The notes under the pieces: model-generated | Database searches by the model: none | The model's input: the letters and a program-made list of their open reading frames with translations, nothing else | What the model was told of the DNA's origin: nothing | Shown: positions 41,044 through 53,759 of the stretch, piece after piece | Numbering within the stretch: the stretch's first letter is position 1 | Layout: each line of letters starts with the position of its first letter | Position numbers and translations under genes: made by a program | From: Orientallactaga sibirica | Taxonomy: Eukaryota > Chordata > Mammalia > Rodentia > Dipodidae | Length of the DNA stretch: 64,000 bases | NCBI GenBank assembly: GCA_036365145.1 | Contig: JAEOAD010001279.1 | Coordinates: 17,651-81,650, forward strand | Direction of reading: 5' to 3'

Positions 41044-41894
41044 CACCCTTTTATGTTTATCGTTGGTAGAAACGTTATAGCTGCATTCAGAGAAAAAAAC
41101 ACGATATGGACATGTAAAAGAAGAATTTGTTTCCTGTCCTCTTGTATATCTGAAAATGCAGTTTTAGCAGCACAGTTGAGAAACAGTTTTATCCAAATGA
41201 AACTTTTTGTTTTGTTTTGTTTTGTTTTAAAAGAAAACTTGCTGTGATCCTTAGGGTCTTCTCTGGAAAATGTGCTACAAGGTCACATTTCCCACTCAGA
41301 AGACTTTGAGGCATGTTGTATGTCGTATTTTAAGGTTTACAGGTCAAGGGGAAACTCCATCTTGACGGGAATCCAGCCAGGCTCTGTCTCCTAAAGATCC
41401 CACCGCCTTCCCTGGTGCTCTGCTAGCTCTATCCTTTTTATCCAGTCCAGGAGGAAGCAGAGGGGGAGCAGGAAGTGGGGGTGTCAATCAAACTTTAAGG
41501 CCCCCACAGTGACCCACTTTCTCCAGCCAAGCCTCACCTATTAAAGTTGCCCAAACTTATGAGACACCCACCTGATGGGGAACAAGTGTCTAAACATATA
41601 GGCCAATGAGGAACATGTCATTCAAGCCACCAAAATGCCCAAAGAAACACGACAGTGTTAGGAAGTAACGGTCGTGTCTCACTTATACCCAATATCAGAA
41701 GACTCAGATTTCTAATCAGATACAGAGGAAGATCATAAAATTCTGCCCTTTCCTGATTTGCAACATAGAGAATTATGAGGGCTGTTGAAGAAGCCCATCC
41801 CAGCAAGGTGAACACTTTAATGGTTTGATGGAATACAATCTAGTGCACATTTTCAAAGAAGCCAGAGAATTCATAGAATGTCTGGGGTGGCTTT
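41044..41894. other. probable GFRA1-like 3' flank, old repeat-like
   Basis: AAGCCTCACCTATTAAAG and ATTCAAGCCACCAAA resemble phrases of old rodent LTR/LINE ends; not assignable. Confidence 0.3.
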
Positions 41895-42075
41895 TTGTTA
41901 GAGAAGCTTCTCTTTTCAGATGACAGTGACCTCGAGGATGACTCAAAAGGCACCATGGTGCTGAGAAAAAGGGACAGAAGAGAGCTCAGCACTGAACTAT
42001 CTCGACCACACCTTCCACGGCTCAAGGTCCACTGGGGAAGAGGTGGTGGAAAGAATCTAAGAGCCAAAGGAAGGG
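41895..42075 (+). mobile_element. LINE-1 3'-region fragment
   Basis: GAGAAGCTTCTCTTTTCAGA to GGAAGAGGTGGTGGAAAGAA is homologous to 54449-54620 in the full LINE-1. Confidence 0.75.
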
Positions 42076-42082
42076 TAGGACT

Positions 42083-42472
42083 TGAAGGGTTAATAGCTGT
42101 TGTGAAAACTAGAGGGAACTAAAGAGTTAGTAACTGTCCCTAAGACTAGAAGGCCATAAAAAAGCAGCAGAGGCTTTCAGCCCTGACAAGCCTGATTGAT
42201 AAACTCCCCTCAGCTCAGAAAGCCTTGAAAAGCTTATTCTGAGCAAAGACACAAATTGCTCCATGTTCATTATCTACTTCCCTTGGACCTGCACCTGGTC
42301 CTTCTGTTTGTCTTAGGATCCTCCTTAGAAGTTTGAACCCCAGCCTAGTTCAGGGCTTCAGCTTTTACCCCATGGGAAGGCTGCTGCCCTCACTGTTCCT
42401 CTCAATAAACAGTCTGTCTATAGAGGTCAAGTCCAGGGCTCTTGTTTTCTTCTCTCCTACACGTTCCTTACA
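42083..42472 (+). mobile_element. ERV LTR next to a His-type primer site
   Basis: From TGAAGGGTTAATAGC to CACGTTCCTTACA, with AATAAA at 42404-42409. The 5' boundary is inferred from the TG...CA rule only. Confidence 0.6.
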
Positions 42473-42474
42473 TT

Positions 42475-42493
42475 TGGTGCCATGACTTGGATC
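42475..42493 (+). other. primer-binding site, tRNA-His type
   Basis: TGGTGCCATGACTTGGATC agrees with the complement of the tRNA-His 3' end except two CpG-decay type changes. HERV-H-like class I ERVs use this primer. Confidence 0.65.
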
Positions 42494-43341
42494 AAACCCT
42501 CCGAGGCTTTTGGGCTGAATGCCCTCTCCTCTTTTCCTCTCCTTCACTTTACTTCCCTGCCAATGTTTCCCTCCCTCAGAAGCACAAAAACTCGCTGTAC
42601 TCACTACTCTGAACCAAACAGCCGCCAATGCCTTGAAACCTCCAGTCTTTCCAGCTTAATACCTAGGGGCTTCTTCCTTTTCTTCTTCTTTTCATTCTCT
42701 CCCACCAGACTTTTGAACTCCAGATGAGAAGCCATGTAACCATCTGCATCCACACCCTCATCCAATTTCAGCTTCAGGACAAGGAACTCACTCTTGGTCT
42801 GTGGAAGAGGTGCCCAGTCTCAGACCTTAGAAATTCCAGGACTTTCTCACTTTTTGGTCTATGGATGACTGGAGGCTCTGGGAGCCCCCCACATGTCTTT
42901 CCACCAGACACCCCAAGCATTATGAGCGCAAGGATGATCCCCCCTAATACTTGGGTTTCGTTTGTCCTCCCTAAGCCTGGGAGATGTCCCTGGTGGTTGG
43001 ATTGGCCACTCTGAATAAATCCTTATCCTCCAAAATGGGCTCTAAATTATCTGTGCCAAAAGACATTCCACTGGCATGTCTCAAAGCTCATTTAAAAGAA
43101 CTTGGACTCTGAGCTCCTACCTACCAAATTACTCCAAATCCCTACTCAAATTTGTCCACAATATTCTCTAAACAATGGCCACCACTGGCCTAAATTTGGT
43201 ACTTTGGATTTCAACATTCACATTGGAGACTTTCTCGGATGACATGGCACAGTAAATGCCACAGCAAATGCCACAGCAAATGGTATGAGGTTCCCTCCCC
43301 TGCTCCTGCCCCCCTTCTCTTTTTCTTAATTTTTTTTTTTT
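42494..43341 (+). mobile_element. probable ERV leader/gag remnant
   Basis: Follows the His-type primer site. Short open frames only, no diagnostic motif, no matching 3' LTR found. Confidence 0.4.
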
Positions 43342-43490
43342 GTTTTGTTTTTCAAGGTAGGGTTTCACTCTAGCTCAGGCTGACCTGGAATTCACTATGT
43401 AGTCTTCAGGGTGGCCTCGAACTCACGGCGATTCTCCTACCTCTGCCTCCCAAGTGCTGGGATTAAAGGCGTGTGCCACCACGCCTGGCC
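43342..43490 (-). repeat. B1 SINE
   Basis: Complete reverse copy. Confidence 0.92.
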
Positions 43491-43504
43491 TTTTCTTAAT
43501 TTTT

Positions 43505-43722
43505 TAATTTTTATTCATTTATTTGAGAGAGAGACAGAGAGAGAGAGAGGGAGGGAGAGAGATTGAGAGGAATGGGTGCCCTAGGGCCTTCAGCCATTGC
43601 AAATGAACTCCAGATGTGTGTGCCCCTTGTGCATCTGGCTTACTTGGGGCCTGGGGAATTGAACCTGGGCCCTTTGGCTTTGCAGGCAAGCACCTTAACT
43701 GCTAAGCCATCTCTCCATCCCT
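43505..43722 (-). repeat. tRNA-derived SINE
   Basis: Complete reverse copy. Confidence 0.88.
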
Positions 43723-43725
43723 TTA

Positions 43726-43790
43726 AAAAATATTTTATTTCCATTTATTTATTTGAGAAAGAGATACAAATATTGGGGGGAGAGAGATAA
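43726..43790 (-). repeat. tRNA-derived SINE tail fragment
   Basis: TATTTTATTTCCATTTATTT then GAGAAAGAGA only. Confidence 0.6.
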
Positions 43791-45294
43791 CCCTTCTTAT
43801 TTTTTTGTTCATTTATTTATTTATTGTTTTAATACCAATCTTTCAGCTTGAGATGACTTTTCCAGGTCTCTACACACCAACATCAAATTCAAGCCATCTC
43901 TCCCTTAAATCAAATACAAAGCCATCTCACTAAATCAAATACAAACCCTGCCTTCTTAAAGAGACCCCTGTCTTTACTGGGCTTCTTTAACTTCTTGTAC
44001 ACAGGGATATCTAATTTTTCTCTCCTTGCTAAAAGTTAAAACTCACACAATATACTTTCTAGGTTTTTTTTTTTCCTTTCTTTCCCTTTCCTCTTCTTTT
44101 CATTACAAGCCACCAAAGAACAACTGACAACAGAGGCATGGCAATCCTGGTACACAGAAACTTAACCCTTAAATGACTAGGAAAACCAGTGCCTGCTACA
44201 CAGCTAGACAGAATAAACAAAGACAAACATCAAGAGAAATCCTGTAAACACAGCCCCCTTAACATATGACTAATGGCACAAAAAAAAAAAAAAAAGCCAA
44301 CTTTAAATTCAAACTACTGGCTGTTGCCATGTTCAGATTAAGTCCTTACCAATTTAAAATCTAAAAATACCTAAAATCTTAAAAAGGGACGTCTGTCGAC
44401 ATTTCATGTTGTCATGTCTAATGTTACCCAACATGTCATGTCATGTCATGTCTTCTATGTTTCATGTAATCTGCCTTTATGTATGACTGAATTCATGATC
44501 ATTAATGATTCCAATGCTTCTGTATACCAAACTCTAATCCTGATTCTACAGAAAGAGATGTGGTTTTAGATCATAAAAGACTTTATAAGGTAAGAGATTG
44601 TTGTAAGGTATGTTATTAAAAGGATATGAAAGTAATGTTAAAAGGTTGTGGAACGTAAACTGAAAAAAGTTTGAGTTGCCTGTGAAAAAATGGGTTAACT
44701 TAAAAGTTTTCATTCTCCATATTTTTCTCAATTTAATTGTTCATATAATTCAAACTTTAGTCTTTATATTAAGTTGATAAATTTATTTATATTGCCATGT
44801 CTCAAATCAAAGTTAAAATTGAGTTATACCTACATTTCCTCTGACTACTAAAAAGTAAATGTTTAACAAAATCAGGATTAATTTTCATGAGTTTTTGTTT
44901 GTTTATTTAAATTATCTAAATATAACATAAAAGTCAAAAATATAAAATTAATATAACTGATCTTCTAAATATTCAAACAAAGGGGGGAGTCTCAGGGGAC
45001 TGCTGACCCAGGGAAATGGGAAAACAGGCAATCAAAATTCAGTCTATAATTAGCCACAGGCACAAAAACCATAAAAACAGAAGTTAGGGGGAAATGTTGA
45101 TATGATTGAATTATATGCAAATGTTAAGTTGACATATTTTCCAGTGGATAAAGTCTTCACTTGTTTAATAAAACAGCTGCTTCTCTGTTTACAAAAATAG
45201 ATTTCTTACATATTCTGCTCTTATATGTTTTCCCATTGGATAAAAATTTTAACAAAATAGATACACAAGATGTTATTAAGAAATATATTTAGTC
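43791..45294. other. AT-rich block, part of a duplicated segment
   Basis: No gene. 44730-45290 resembles 46250-47068 plus 54861 onward. A purine tract CAAAGGGGGGAG at about 44979 could be a retroviral polypurine tract, but no LTR match was found. Confidence 0.45.
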
Positions 45295-45428
45295 CAGGCG
45301 TGGTGGCGCAGGCCTTTAATCCCAGCACTCGGGAGGCAGAGGTAGGAGGATCACCGTGAGTTCGAGGCCACCCTGAGACTACAGAGTGAATTCCAGGTCA
45401 GCCTGGACCAGAGTGAGACCCTACCTCC

Positions 45429-45457
<29 letters not shown>
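45295..45457 (+). repeat. B1 SINE, near consensus
   Basis: Very little diverged, about 30-base A tail; one of the youngest B1s here. Confidence 0.93.
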
Positions 45458-45459
<2 letters not shown>

Positions 45460-46747
45460 AAAGAAATACATTTAAATGGTCAATACAAGTGCAAAAAGGT
45501 GTGAGAATATAAATAGAAAGATTAAAAAATAAAAGATGATCTTCAGGCAAAACTAAAAAACTGACATCAGGCGACCTAGATACTCCTGATTACAGTTTCT
45601 CCCCACAGGCTCTGATGGTTTACAAGAACTGTTAAGCTGACAAGGAGACAGATTAAAAAACAATGTTCTAAGTATTGGGGAAACTGAATCTTAAGGTAAA
45701 AGTTCATTTATTAATGTTTAATTTCCCAAGATAAGGATCTTATAATAAAAACATTAAAGTTTAAAAAATAACTCCTATTTTACTTAAACTAAAAATGGTA
45801 ATCATTTAACAGTGTTTTCTCTTTAAAAACACATTTATAAAAGGTTGTATTAGAGCTCATCTGTTTTAGTTCAACAAAAATCAAATTCTGCTCTTTTATG
45901 CATCATCAAAAAGGTAAATAACTGTCTCTTGTATCGCAACTTCATTGCTCATAAGTAAATTAATTCTTAAGACATATTTTCCACCTCAAGGTACAGCCCC
46001 ATGCTCAAACAGTGGTCTTCATCTAAAATAAATTATTTCAAATTCCATGGCCCTTCTTCCAACCCTCCCTGGGTAATTTGTACCCATGCATGTATCTAAA
46101 CTAGTCAAAGATGTTACCAAATACAAATGCCAAAACATTATACTGTCTTACTTGATATGTTCTGCCTGAACTTATAACTACTAGACATTTAAAGAATAAG
46201 ATGTGCCTCCCTTCTAAAAAGCCGTTTCTCTGTATCTCTCTCCCTAAGTATTTACATAGTTCAAACAGTTGTCTACAATAAGGTGGTAAATTTATTTATA
46301 GTGCCATACCTCATATTATGATAAAATAAAATTGAAAGGTCCCTGGCCCAAAGTTATGTTTTGCACTGTAATAAACTTTTATTCAGGTTATGTGCTATGC
46401 CATGTAGTCTTTTGTACCAACACTGTAGTTTTTGTACTGTTTCAAGGCTATACTTTGTATTCCACCTTCTGGCCAGTACTAAAATTATCTTGTATTTCTT
46501 CTTAACTCCATAACACAACTACAAATATTTCTCTACTAATTAACCATGTTTTCAGGCTTTGGAAGAGATTCCCCTGGACTTACACTGATCAAAAACTAGA
46601 CTGATCCTCCACTCCATCTCTGGTGCTGGTTCTATAACCCTTAGTTTCCCATATCAATATCAAGGTTAAGAAGATCAAGATATTGTAACTAGTATTGTTT
46701 ATTTACTTAAACTCTATCTGAATGTGTTATAAAAAATCAAAACTAAG
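45458..46747. other. AT-rich block, second duplicated part
   Basis: No gene recognised. Confidence 0.4.
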
Positions 46748-47004
46748 GGGCTGGAAAGATGGCTTAGTGGTTAAGGTGCCTGCCTCCTAAGCCTAAGAAC
46801 GCTGGTTCCAATCTCCAGCCGTTCCATTTCCAGGTCCCACGTTTAGCCAGATGCAAAGTGATGCAAGGGCGCAATGCCACACAAGCAGGGCGCACGCATC
46901 TGGATTTTGTTCACAGCAGCTGAGAGGCTGCTGGTGCTCCCATCTCTATCTGTCTTCCTCTCCCTCTCTCTCTCTCTGGCTCTCTCTGTGTCTCCAAAAA
47001 AAAA
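46748..47004 (+). repeat. tRNA-derived SINE, long subfamily
   Basis: Head reads CTCCTAAGCCTAAGAACGCT. The target duplication AAATCAAAACTAAG precedes and follows it. Confidence 0.88.
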
Positions 47005-47164
47005 AAAAAATCAAAACTAAGCCTTTATTTTGTTACATAGGACACCTGTTTACAACAATAGATTTCTTCTTCTGGGTAAGATGGTGGCATAGGAGCCATG
47101 CCACACCAGCCCAAGGGAGGATTTAAGCAAAACCACAGCAAAATACACTCTTCTTCTGAAAAGT

Positions 47165-47743
47165 TGTCTGGCATTGCTAAACATGGGCTGGGACTGTGAG
47201 GAAGCTGCCCTGGGCTGTTGGACATGGTCAGGGACCTTGGGCTGTGGGGGTCGCAGCCAGCCTTACAGTCGTGAGTCCACTCTGGTGCCAGAGCTGACCT
47301 CCCTTCTCCCAAGGTCATAGTGTGCCTCATCTTCACCCAGAGGAAATGGGACCAACGGGCTCTCCCTGCTATCCCAAAGCACCTGAGCATTCCATAGCCT
47401 AAGGTTCTCCCCCCACACACAGTTCCTGACCTTGTGGACAACTGCCCAAGAGACCCTTACATGCTACTAAACAGTCTCCCTGCAGCTACAGCCATCCAGT
47501 ATGTGGCTGAAGTCATGTAGATTTTCCCGCCACTTCTGTTATCTCCCTTGCAACTTCTCCCTCGCAGTTTATGCCTTACAACACCAGCCAATTAGATAGC
47601 AACCCATAAACCTATGTATCCAATCACCTTATGATCTGTTCAAGCCATCTCAACCTTTCTCAAGTGTTTATAAACCCACTCCACTTTTGAATAAATGAGT
47701 GCTACCCATGAGACTGTCTGCAAGGTGGTTCATTGCCCGCCAC
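47165..47743 (+). mobile_element. solo LTR inside the LINE-1 5' UTR
   Basis: From TGTCTGGCATTGC to GCCCGCCACA, with CCAATTAG and CCAATCAC boxes, TTTATAAACC and AATAAATGAG near the end. Boundaries are by TG/CA rule; no convincing target duplication seen. Confidence 0.6.
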
Positions 47744-48414
47744 ACTCACCTACTCTAAGACCCTGCCCCACCAACTCCTCCTGTGCCCAGGACATCAGTG
47801 GCCAATGACCCCCAGGAATAGCGAGGACCCTCAAAAAGTGAAGGTGTATAGGTTCGTCTTCGACACAGTGAAGAAGCAGGCGATACCATGATCCACCAGA
47901 AAGGAGAAAAGTAGCCAGAATCCCACTGAGGCACTTGCAGCCCCTGATCCACACGATCTGTGCACCCACCCAGCACTGCCCACCAAACACCAGCACCAAG
48001 TGACAACAGCAGAGACCAAACAAGGGGATTTTCCAACCCCATAAGCTTCCTTGCAAAGTCAAGAAATCTGAAGGAAAGACAGCTGAGATCAGCTAAGGAA
48101 CTACTGAGAGGAATGCAGGTGGAGCAACTCCAGTACAACTCCAGGCTTCCTCACCCTCCCATCCACCACCCCTCAGAACTGCATACCTGTGGCATTCGCC
48201 CCCAGCAGCAGGGCATCCACCACAGCTTATCAGAACTCTAGCTCCATGGGCGGGGAACAGCATTGGAAGCGCTAATCTCTCTTTCCATGTCAGGGCAGGT
48301 TATGGGTTACATATTCTTGGTTGGCTTTACCATTTTCAATTAAGCTGTACTTGGGGGTTGAATATTGTTGCCTTTTATGCTTCCAGGTTTATAGGGCCTT
48401 TGTCTTTTGCTTCT

Positions 48415-48530
48415 GTCATTACTGGGGCAAGCAAGGTCTGATTCAGATCCAGGCTGACCTGGAACCCAATACAGAACAGACTTTCTCAACCTCCCAGCTG
48501 ATAGGATTAAGGGTGCTGAGCAACACACAC
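48415..48530 (-). repeat. B1-like SINE, degenerate
   Basis: ATCCAGGCTGACCTGGAACC and AACCTCCCAGCTGATAGGAT, reverse orientation. Confidence 0.6.
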
Positions 48531-48853
48531 CCTTAGGGATTTTGGATTTATAAGACCATCTGTTTGTTTAATCTCTACACTTGCATACTCTGTGCAGGTT
48601 TTTATGGAATGTGTATATTGCTCTGTTGAAGTTTAGAATTTACCCGTAAATTATTCCACCCAGTCCACTCTGATACTTGCTTAACAGGCAAATTCAACAG
48701 CTAGGATTACTTCCATGGTTGTATTGGGATACAAGAGCTACACTTGCCACCTTAAACTCATATCTTGAAAGTATATAACGTTGGATCACCACATCTAAGT
48801 ACACTGCAGATAAATAGAAGACCCAAGCATCAAATCAATTCAGGATACAAAAA

Positions 48854-49750
48854 TTGGTACATTATAATACAAGAAACACAAAGAATAAAGACAATACAAT
48901 CCCACCAAAAATTATAAATCCATCAGAAATGACAACCAATGAGACTGTTTTAGATGAAATGCCTGACAAAGATTTCAAAAAAATGATTTTGTCTATACTC
49001 CAAGAAATCAAAGGAATAAAAGAAGAAAAAGGAATTTAAGAAGAAAACAAACTCCCAAAAGAAAACACAGGACCAACTTAATGAAATAAGGAGGTCATTA
49101 CAAGATATGAAGAAGGAAATAGAAATACTGAAAAAAAAAAAAAAAAAAAAAACAGGCTGAACTTGTAGCTCTGAAGAACTCAGTCAATCAAACAAAAACT
49201 CTGGGAAGTCTCACCAGTAGAATGGATGAAGGAGAGAACAGAACATCTAAACTAGAAGACCATATGGCAGACCTAATGCAGTCTACCAAAGAGAAAGACA
49301 AGCTAATAGGAAGGTATGAATGGGAATTTCAAGATATCAAGGACACTATGAAAAGATCAAACATAAGAATTCAGGGTATAAGAGAAGAAGAAGAATTTCA
49401 ATCCAGAGGCTTAGTAGGCATTTTCAACAAAATCATAGAAGAAAAATTTCCCCAAATTGGGAAAGAAATGCCAATGCAGATACAAGAAACTTTTAGAACA
49501 TCAAACAGACAAAATCTGGAAAGAACCTCTTCTCACCATGTTATAATAAACTACTAAACACACAAACCAAAGAAAATATATTGAAAGCAGTTAGAGAGAA
49601 AAGTCACCTACAAAAGCAAACCCATCAGAATAACAGCTGATTACTCAACACAAACTTTAAAAGCCAGAAGGGCTTGGAATGATGTATTCCAAGTTCTGAA
49701 AGATAACAACTGTCAACCAAGGTTACTTTATCCTGTGAAGCTATCCAAAT
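48854..49750 (+). pseudogene. LINE-1 ORF1 remnant
   Basis: ORF1p is the RNA-binding trimeric chaperone of LINE-1. Visible are the coiled-coil start (PDKDFKKMILSILQEIKGIK), then a Lys-rich stretch with stops, then the RRM part (SNIRIQGIREEEEF, FNKIIEEKFPQIGKEMP) open at 49222-49557. Stops near 49037 and 49557 and an A-run at 49131-49152 break it. Confidence 0.85.
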
Positions 49751-50435
49751 AGATGGAGAAATAAGGACATTCCAGAACAAAAGCAGGCTAAAGGAATATT
49801 TGAAGACAAAACCAGCTCTACAGAAAATACTTGAAGGAATCCTTCAAGCTGAAGAGAAAGCAAAACACACTCCAGAAATAAGAAAAAACAAACCACAAAC
49901 TGTTAAAACAAGCAAACAAAGGGAAAACAGGAAGCACTACAAAATAAGAAGAATGGTGAGAATAAATACATACCTTTTAATAATAACTCTTAATATCAAT
50001 GGCCTCAATGCCCCAACCAAAAGACACAGGTTTGCAGATTGGATTAAAAGGCAGGATTCTGCCAATTGTTGCCTCCAGGAAACTCATCTCTCAATAAAAG
50101 ATAGACACTGTCTTAGAGTAAAAGGATGTAAAATGGTGTTTCAAGCAAATGGGCCTAGAAAACAAGCAGGGGTTGCTCTCCTAATATCTGACAGGATAGA
50201 CTTCAAACCAACATTAGTGAGGAAAGATAAAGAAGGTCACTTTATACTGATTAAAGGAACACTCCAACAGGAGGACATTACAATCCTAAATGTATATGCA
50301 CCTAACATAGGCTCCCAATTTCATCAAACACTATCAGACTTAAGGTCACAGATAACACCAAACACAATTGTAGTGGGTGACTTCAATACCTCACTCTCAT
50401 CAGTGGACAGGTCATCCTGGCAAAAAATAAACATA

Positions 50436-50610
50436 GAAGCTGGGCATGGTGGTGCACGCCTTTAATCCCAGCACTCGGGAGGCAGAGGTAGGAGGATCGC
50501 CATGAGTTCAAGGCCACCCTGAGACTACAGAGTGAATTCCAGGTCAGCCTGAGCTAGAGTGAGACCCTACCTTGAAAAACAAAACAAAAACAAACAAACA
50601 AAAAACCCAA
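50436..50610 (+). repeat. B1 SINE inside LINE-1 ORF2
   Basis: AAAAAATAAACATAGA is repeated on both sides. Confidence 0.92.
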
Positions 50611-50904
50611 CCAAAAAATAAACATAGAGACATCTGGATTAAATGATGTCATGGAACAAATAGACCTAACAGATATCTACAGAACAGTCTATCCAATTGC
50701 TGTAGAACCTGCATTTTTCTCAGCAGCACATGGAACATTCTCTAAAATATACCATATATTAGGACACAAAGCAAATCTTAACAAATACAGGGAAACAGAA
50801 ACAATTCTTTGTACTCTATCTGACCACAACGGGATTAAACTGCCAATCATCAACAAGAAAAACTACACAGCATACACAAATTCATGGGGACTAAACAGTA
50901 CACT

Positions 50905-50953
50905 ATTTTTTAAAAACTTTTTTATTTTTTATTATTTTTTTGGAGAGAGACAC

Positions 50954-50989
<36 letters not shown>

Positions 50990-51211
50990 AGGGAGAGGAA
51001 GACAAAGATGGGTGCGCCAGCAGTGTCTCAGCTGCTGAGAACGAAATCCAGATGTGTGTGCCCCCTTGTGGTCAAGTGTGGCATTGTGCCCTTGCATCAC
51101 TTTGCATCTGGCTAAGCGTGGGACCTGGAGATTGGAACCGCTGGAGGTTGGAACCAGTGTTCTTAGGCTTAGGAGGCAGGCGCCTTAACCCCTAAGCCAT
51201 CTCTCCAGCCC
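50905..51211 (-). repeat. tRNA-derived SINE, long subfamily, inside LINE-1 ORF2
   Basis: AAACAGTACACTATT at both ends; has the CCTTGTGGTCAAGTGTGGCA insert. Confidence 0.92.
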
Positions 51212-51802
51212 AAACAGTACACTATTGAATGATGAATGGATCATTGAAGAAATCAAAAAGTAACTCAATAAATTCATAGAATCAAATGATGATGAGAATA
51301 CAACATATCAAAACCTTTGGGACACAATAAAGGCAGTCCTAAGAGGGAAATTTATAGCTCTAAGTGCCTATATTAAGAAATTAGAGAGTTCACAGCAAAC
51401 AATTTAATGCTTCACCTTAAGGCCTTGGAAAAAGAAGAACAAGGCAAACCAAAAATCAGTAGGTGGGAAGAAATAAAGATTAGGGCAGAAATTAATGAAA
51501 TAGAAACCAAAAAAATCAATCCAAAGAATCACTGAAACAAAGAGTTGGTTCTTTGAAAGGATAAACAAGATTGATAAACCCTTAGAAAAATCTGACCAGA
51601 AGAAAGAGAAGAGGCAAAAATTAATAAAATTAGAGATGAAAAAGGCACCATTGCAAGAGATACCAAAGAAACTCAGAAAATCACAAGGGCATAACTTAAG
51701 AGTATACATGCCTATAAGTTTGAAAATCTGAAAAAAGTGGATGATTTCCTTGATTCATATGACCTACCAAAATTAAATGAAGATGAGTTAAACCATTTTA
51801 AA

Positions 51803-51875
51803 ATATATTTTATTTATTTATTTATTTGAGAGAGAGAAAGAGGCAGAGATAGAGGGATGAAAACAGATGCTTGTC
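51803..51875 (-). repeat. truncated SINE at the LINE-1 deletion junction
   Basis: SINE tail side (TTTATTTATTTATTTGAGAG) stops at about 51875, and the LINE-1 resumes far downstream (CACAAGAATGAAGTCC). The deletion therefore removed both SINE and RT sequence. Confidence 0.7.
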
Positions 51876-51879
51876 TTTC

Positions 51880-53120
51880 TCCAGGCACAAGAATGAAGTC
51901 CAAGTTTGTCAGGGACCTTAAAACCAGACCTGAAACTCTGAAATTACTAGAGGAAGATTGGGGACACCCTTCAACATATTGGCATAGGCAATGACTTTCT
52001 GATTATAACCTCAATTGCTCAAGAAATAAAACCACTAATCCATCACTGGGATCTCATGAAATTACAAAGCTTTTGTACAGCAAAGGACACTGTGAATAGA
52101 GCAAAGAGACAACCTACAGAATGGGAGAAAATCTTTGCCAGCTACACATCTGACAGAACACTAATGTCCAGAATATACAAATAACTCAAAACCCAAAACA
52201 ATAAGAAATCAAACAGCCCAATTTAAAAATGGGCTATGGAACTAAATAGAGAGTTCTCATCAGAAGAAATACAGATGGCATATAAACATCTAAAAGAGTG
52301 TTCTACATCCTTAGTTATCAGGAAAATGCAAATTAAAACTACTTTGAGGGGCTGGAGAGATGGCTTAGTGGTTAAGCACTTGCCTGTGAAGCCTAAGGAC
52401 CCTGGTTCAAGGCTCGATTCTCCAGGACCCACGTAAGCCAGATGGACAAGGGGGCGCACGCATCTGGAGTTCGTTTGCAGTGGCTGTAGGCCGGGCGCGC
52501 CTATTCTCTCTCTCTCTCTACCTGCCTATTTCTGTCTCTTTCTGTCTCTCTCTCTCTCTCTCTCAAATAAATAAATAAAATATTTTTAAAAAGAAGTACA
52601 AATGGCTAATAAGTATTTAAAAAAACTACTTTGATATTCCATCTCACTCCTGTCAGAATAGCTACCATCAAGGAAACAAATGACAATGAACGTTGGTGAG
52701 GATGTGAAAAAGGGAAACCCTTCTGTTGGTGGGAATGTAATCTGGTCCAGCCATTGTGGAAATCACTGTGGAGGTTCTTCAGAGGAGCTAAAAATAGATT
52801 TACCATCTGATCCAGCTATAGCACTCCTAGGCATATTTCCTAATGACTCTTCTCACTGCCTTAGAGATACTTGCACAACCATGTTTATTGCTGCTCTATT
52901 CACAATAGCTAAGATAGAACCAGCCTAGATGTCCCTCCACAGATAACTGGATAATAAAGACGTGGTATGTTTACATAATGGAGTTCTATTCAGCAGGAAA
53001 GAAAAATGAAATTATGAAATTTTCAGGGAAATGGATGGATCTGGAAAGGATTATACTAAGGGAAGTAACCCAGGCCCAGAAATCCAAACATCGCATGTTC
53101 TCTCTCATATGTGGATCATA
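51880..53120 (+). pseudogene. LINE-1 ORF2 C-terminal part
   Basis: Sequence for the conserved Cys-rich end of ORF2, including the segments coding WENIFASYTSDRTLMSRIY-like and CGNHCGGSSEELKIDLPSDP-like protein, with stops and frameshifts. Split by a SINE at 52349-52594. Confidence 0.8.
52349..52594 (+). repeat. tRNA-derived SINE inside the LINE-1
   Basis: Near-consensus copy; AAAACTACTTTGA flanks it (52335 and 52621). Confidence 0.92.
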
Positions 53121-53173
53121 ACTACAAATGTATAGACTTGTGTGTGAGCTGGAACCAAAAATCTGTAACAAAG

Positions 53174-53320
53174 CCGGGAGTGGTGGTGCACACCTTTAAT
53201 CCCAGCACTTGGGAGGCAGAGGTAGGAGGATCGCTGAGAGTTCGAGGCCACACTGAGACTATATAGTGAATTCCAGGTCAGCCTGAGCCAGAGTGAGACC
53301 CTACCTCGAAAAACCAAAAA

Positions 53321-53355
<35 letters not shown>
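53174..53355 (+). repeat. B1 SINE inside the LINE-1
   Basis: (AAAT)n tail; AAATCTGTAACA on both sides. Confidence 0.92.
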
Positions 53356-53526
53356 ATCTGTAACAGAGGCCAGTAAGCTAGAAAAAGGCTATAAGGGAGG
53401 GAGGAGAGGGAAGGACCTAAGGGGATGATATTGTATATATGTAAGTAGAAGAACAGATTACAGGGAGTGGAAAGGCCCAAGTGAGGCCAGGGGAAGAGAT
53501 TGTGTAAAAATAAAAGGGTGGAGGGG

Positions 53527-53742
53527 GGCTGGAGGGATGGCTTAGCAGTTAAGGTGTTTGTCTGCAAAGCCAAAGGACCCAGGTTCGATTCCCCAGGACC
53601 CACGTTAGACAGATGCACAAGGGCGTGCACGTGTCTGCAGTTTGTTTGCAGTGGCTGGAGGCCATGGCATGCCCATTCTCTCTCTCCCTCTCCCTCCCTC
53701 ATTCTCTGTCAAATAAATAAATAAATATAAAATATTTTTAAA
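53527..53742 (+). repeat. tRNA-derived SINE inside the LINE-1 3' UTR
   Basis: Complete copy. Confidence 0.88.
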
Positions 53743-53759
53743 AGGGGTAGGGAGAAGGG

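Larger units (their letters stand above)
49955..51720 (+). pseudogene. LINE-1 ORF2 endonuclease part
   Basis: Apurinic-type endonuclease domain: ININGLNAPTKRHRFADWI, CLQETHLS with the catalytic Glu, NVYAPN and GDFNTSLS. Interrupted by a B1 (50436-50610) and a SINE (50905-51211). Sequence continues to the pre-RT linker near 51700, then the RT core is absent. Confidence 0.87.

Noticed and set aside
44979..45100. 3' LTR of the His-type ERV after the AAAGGGGGGAG tract
   Set aside because: Sequence after the tract does not resemble 42083-42472.
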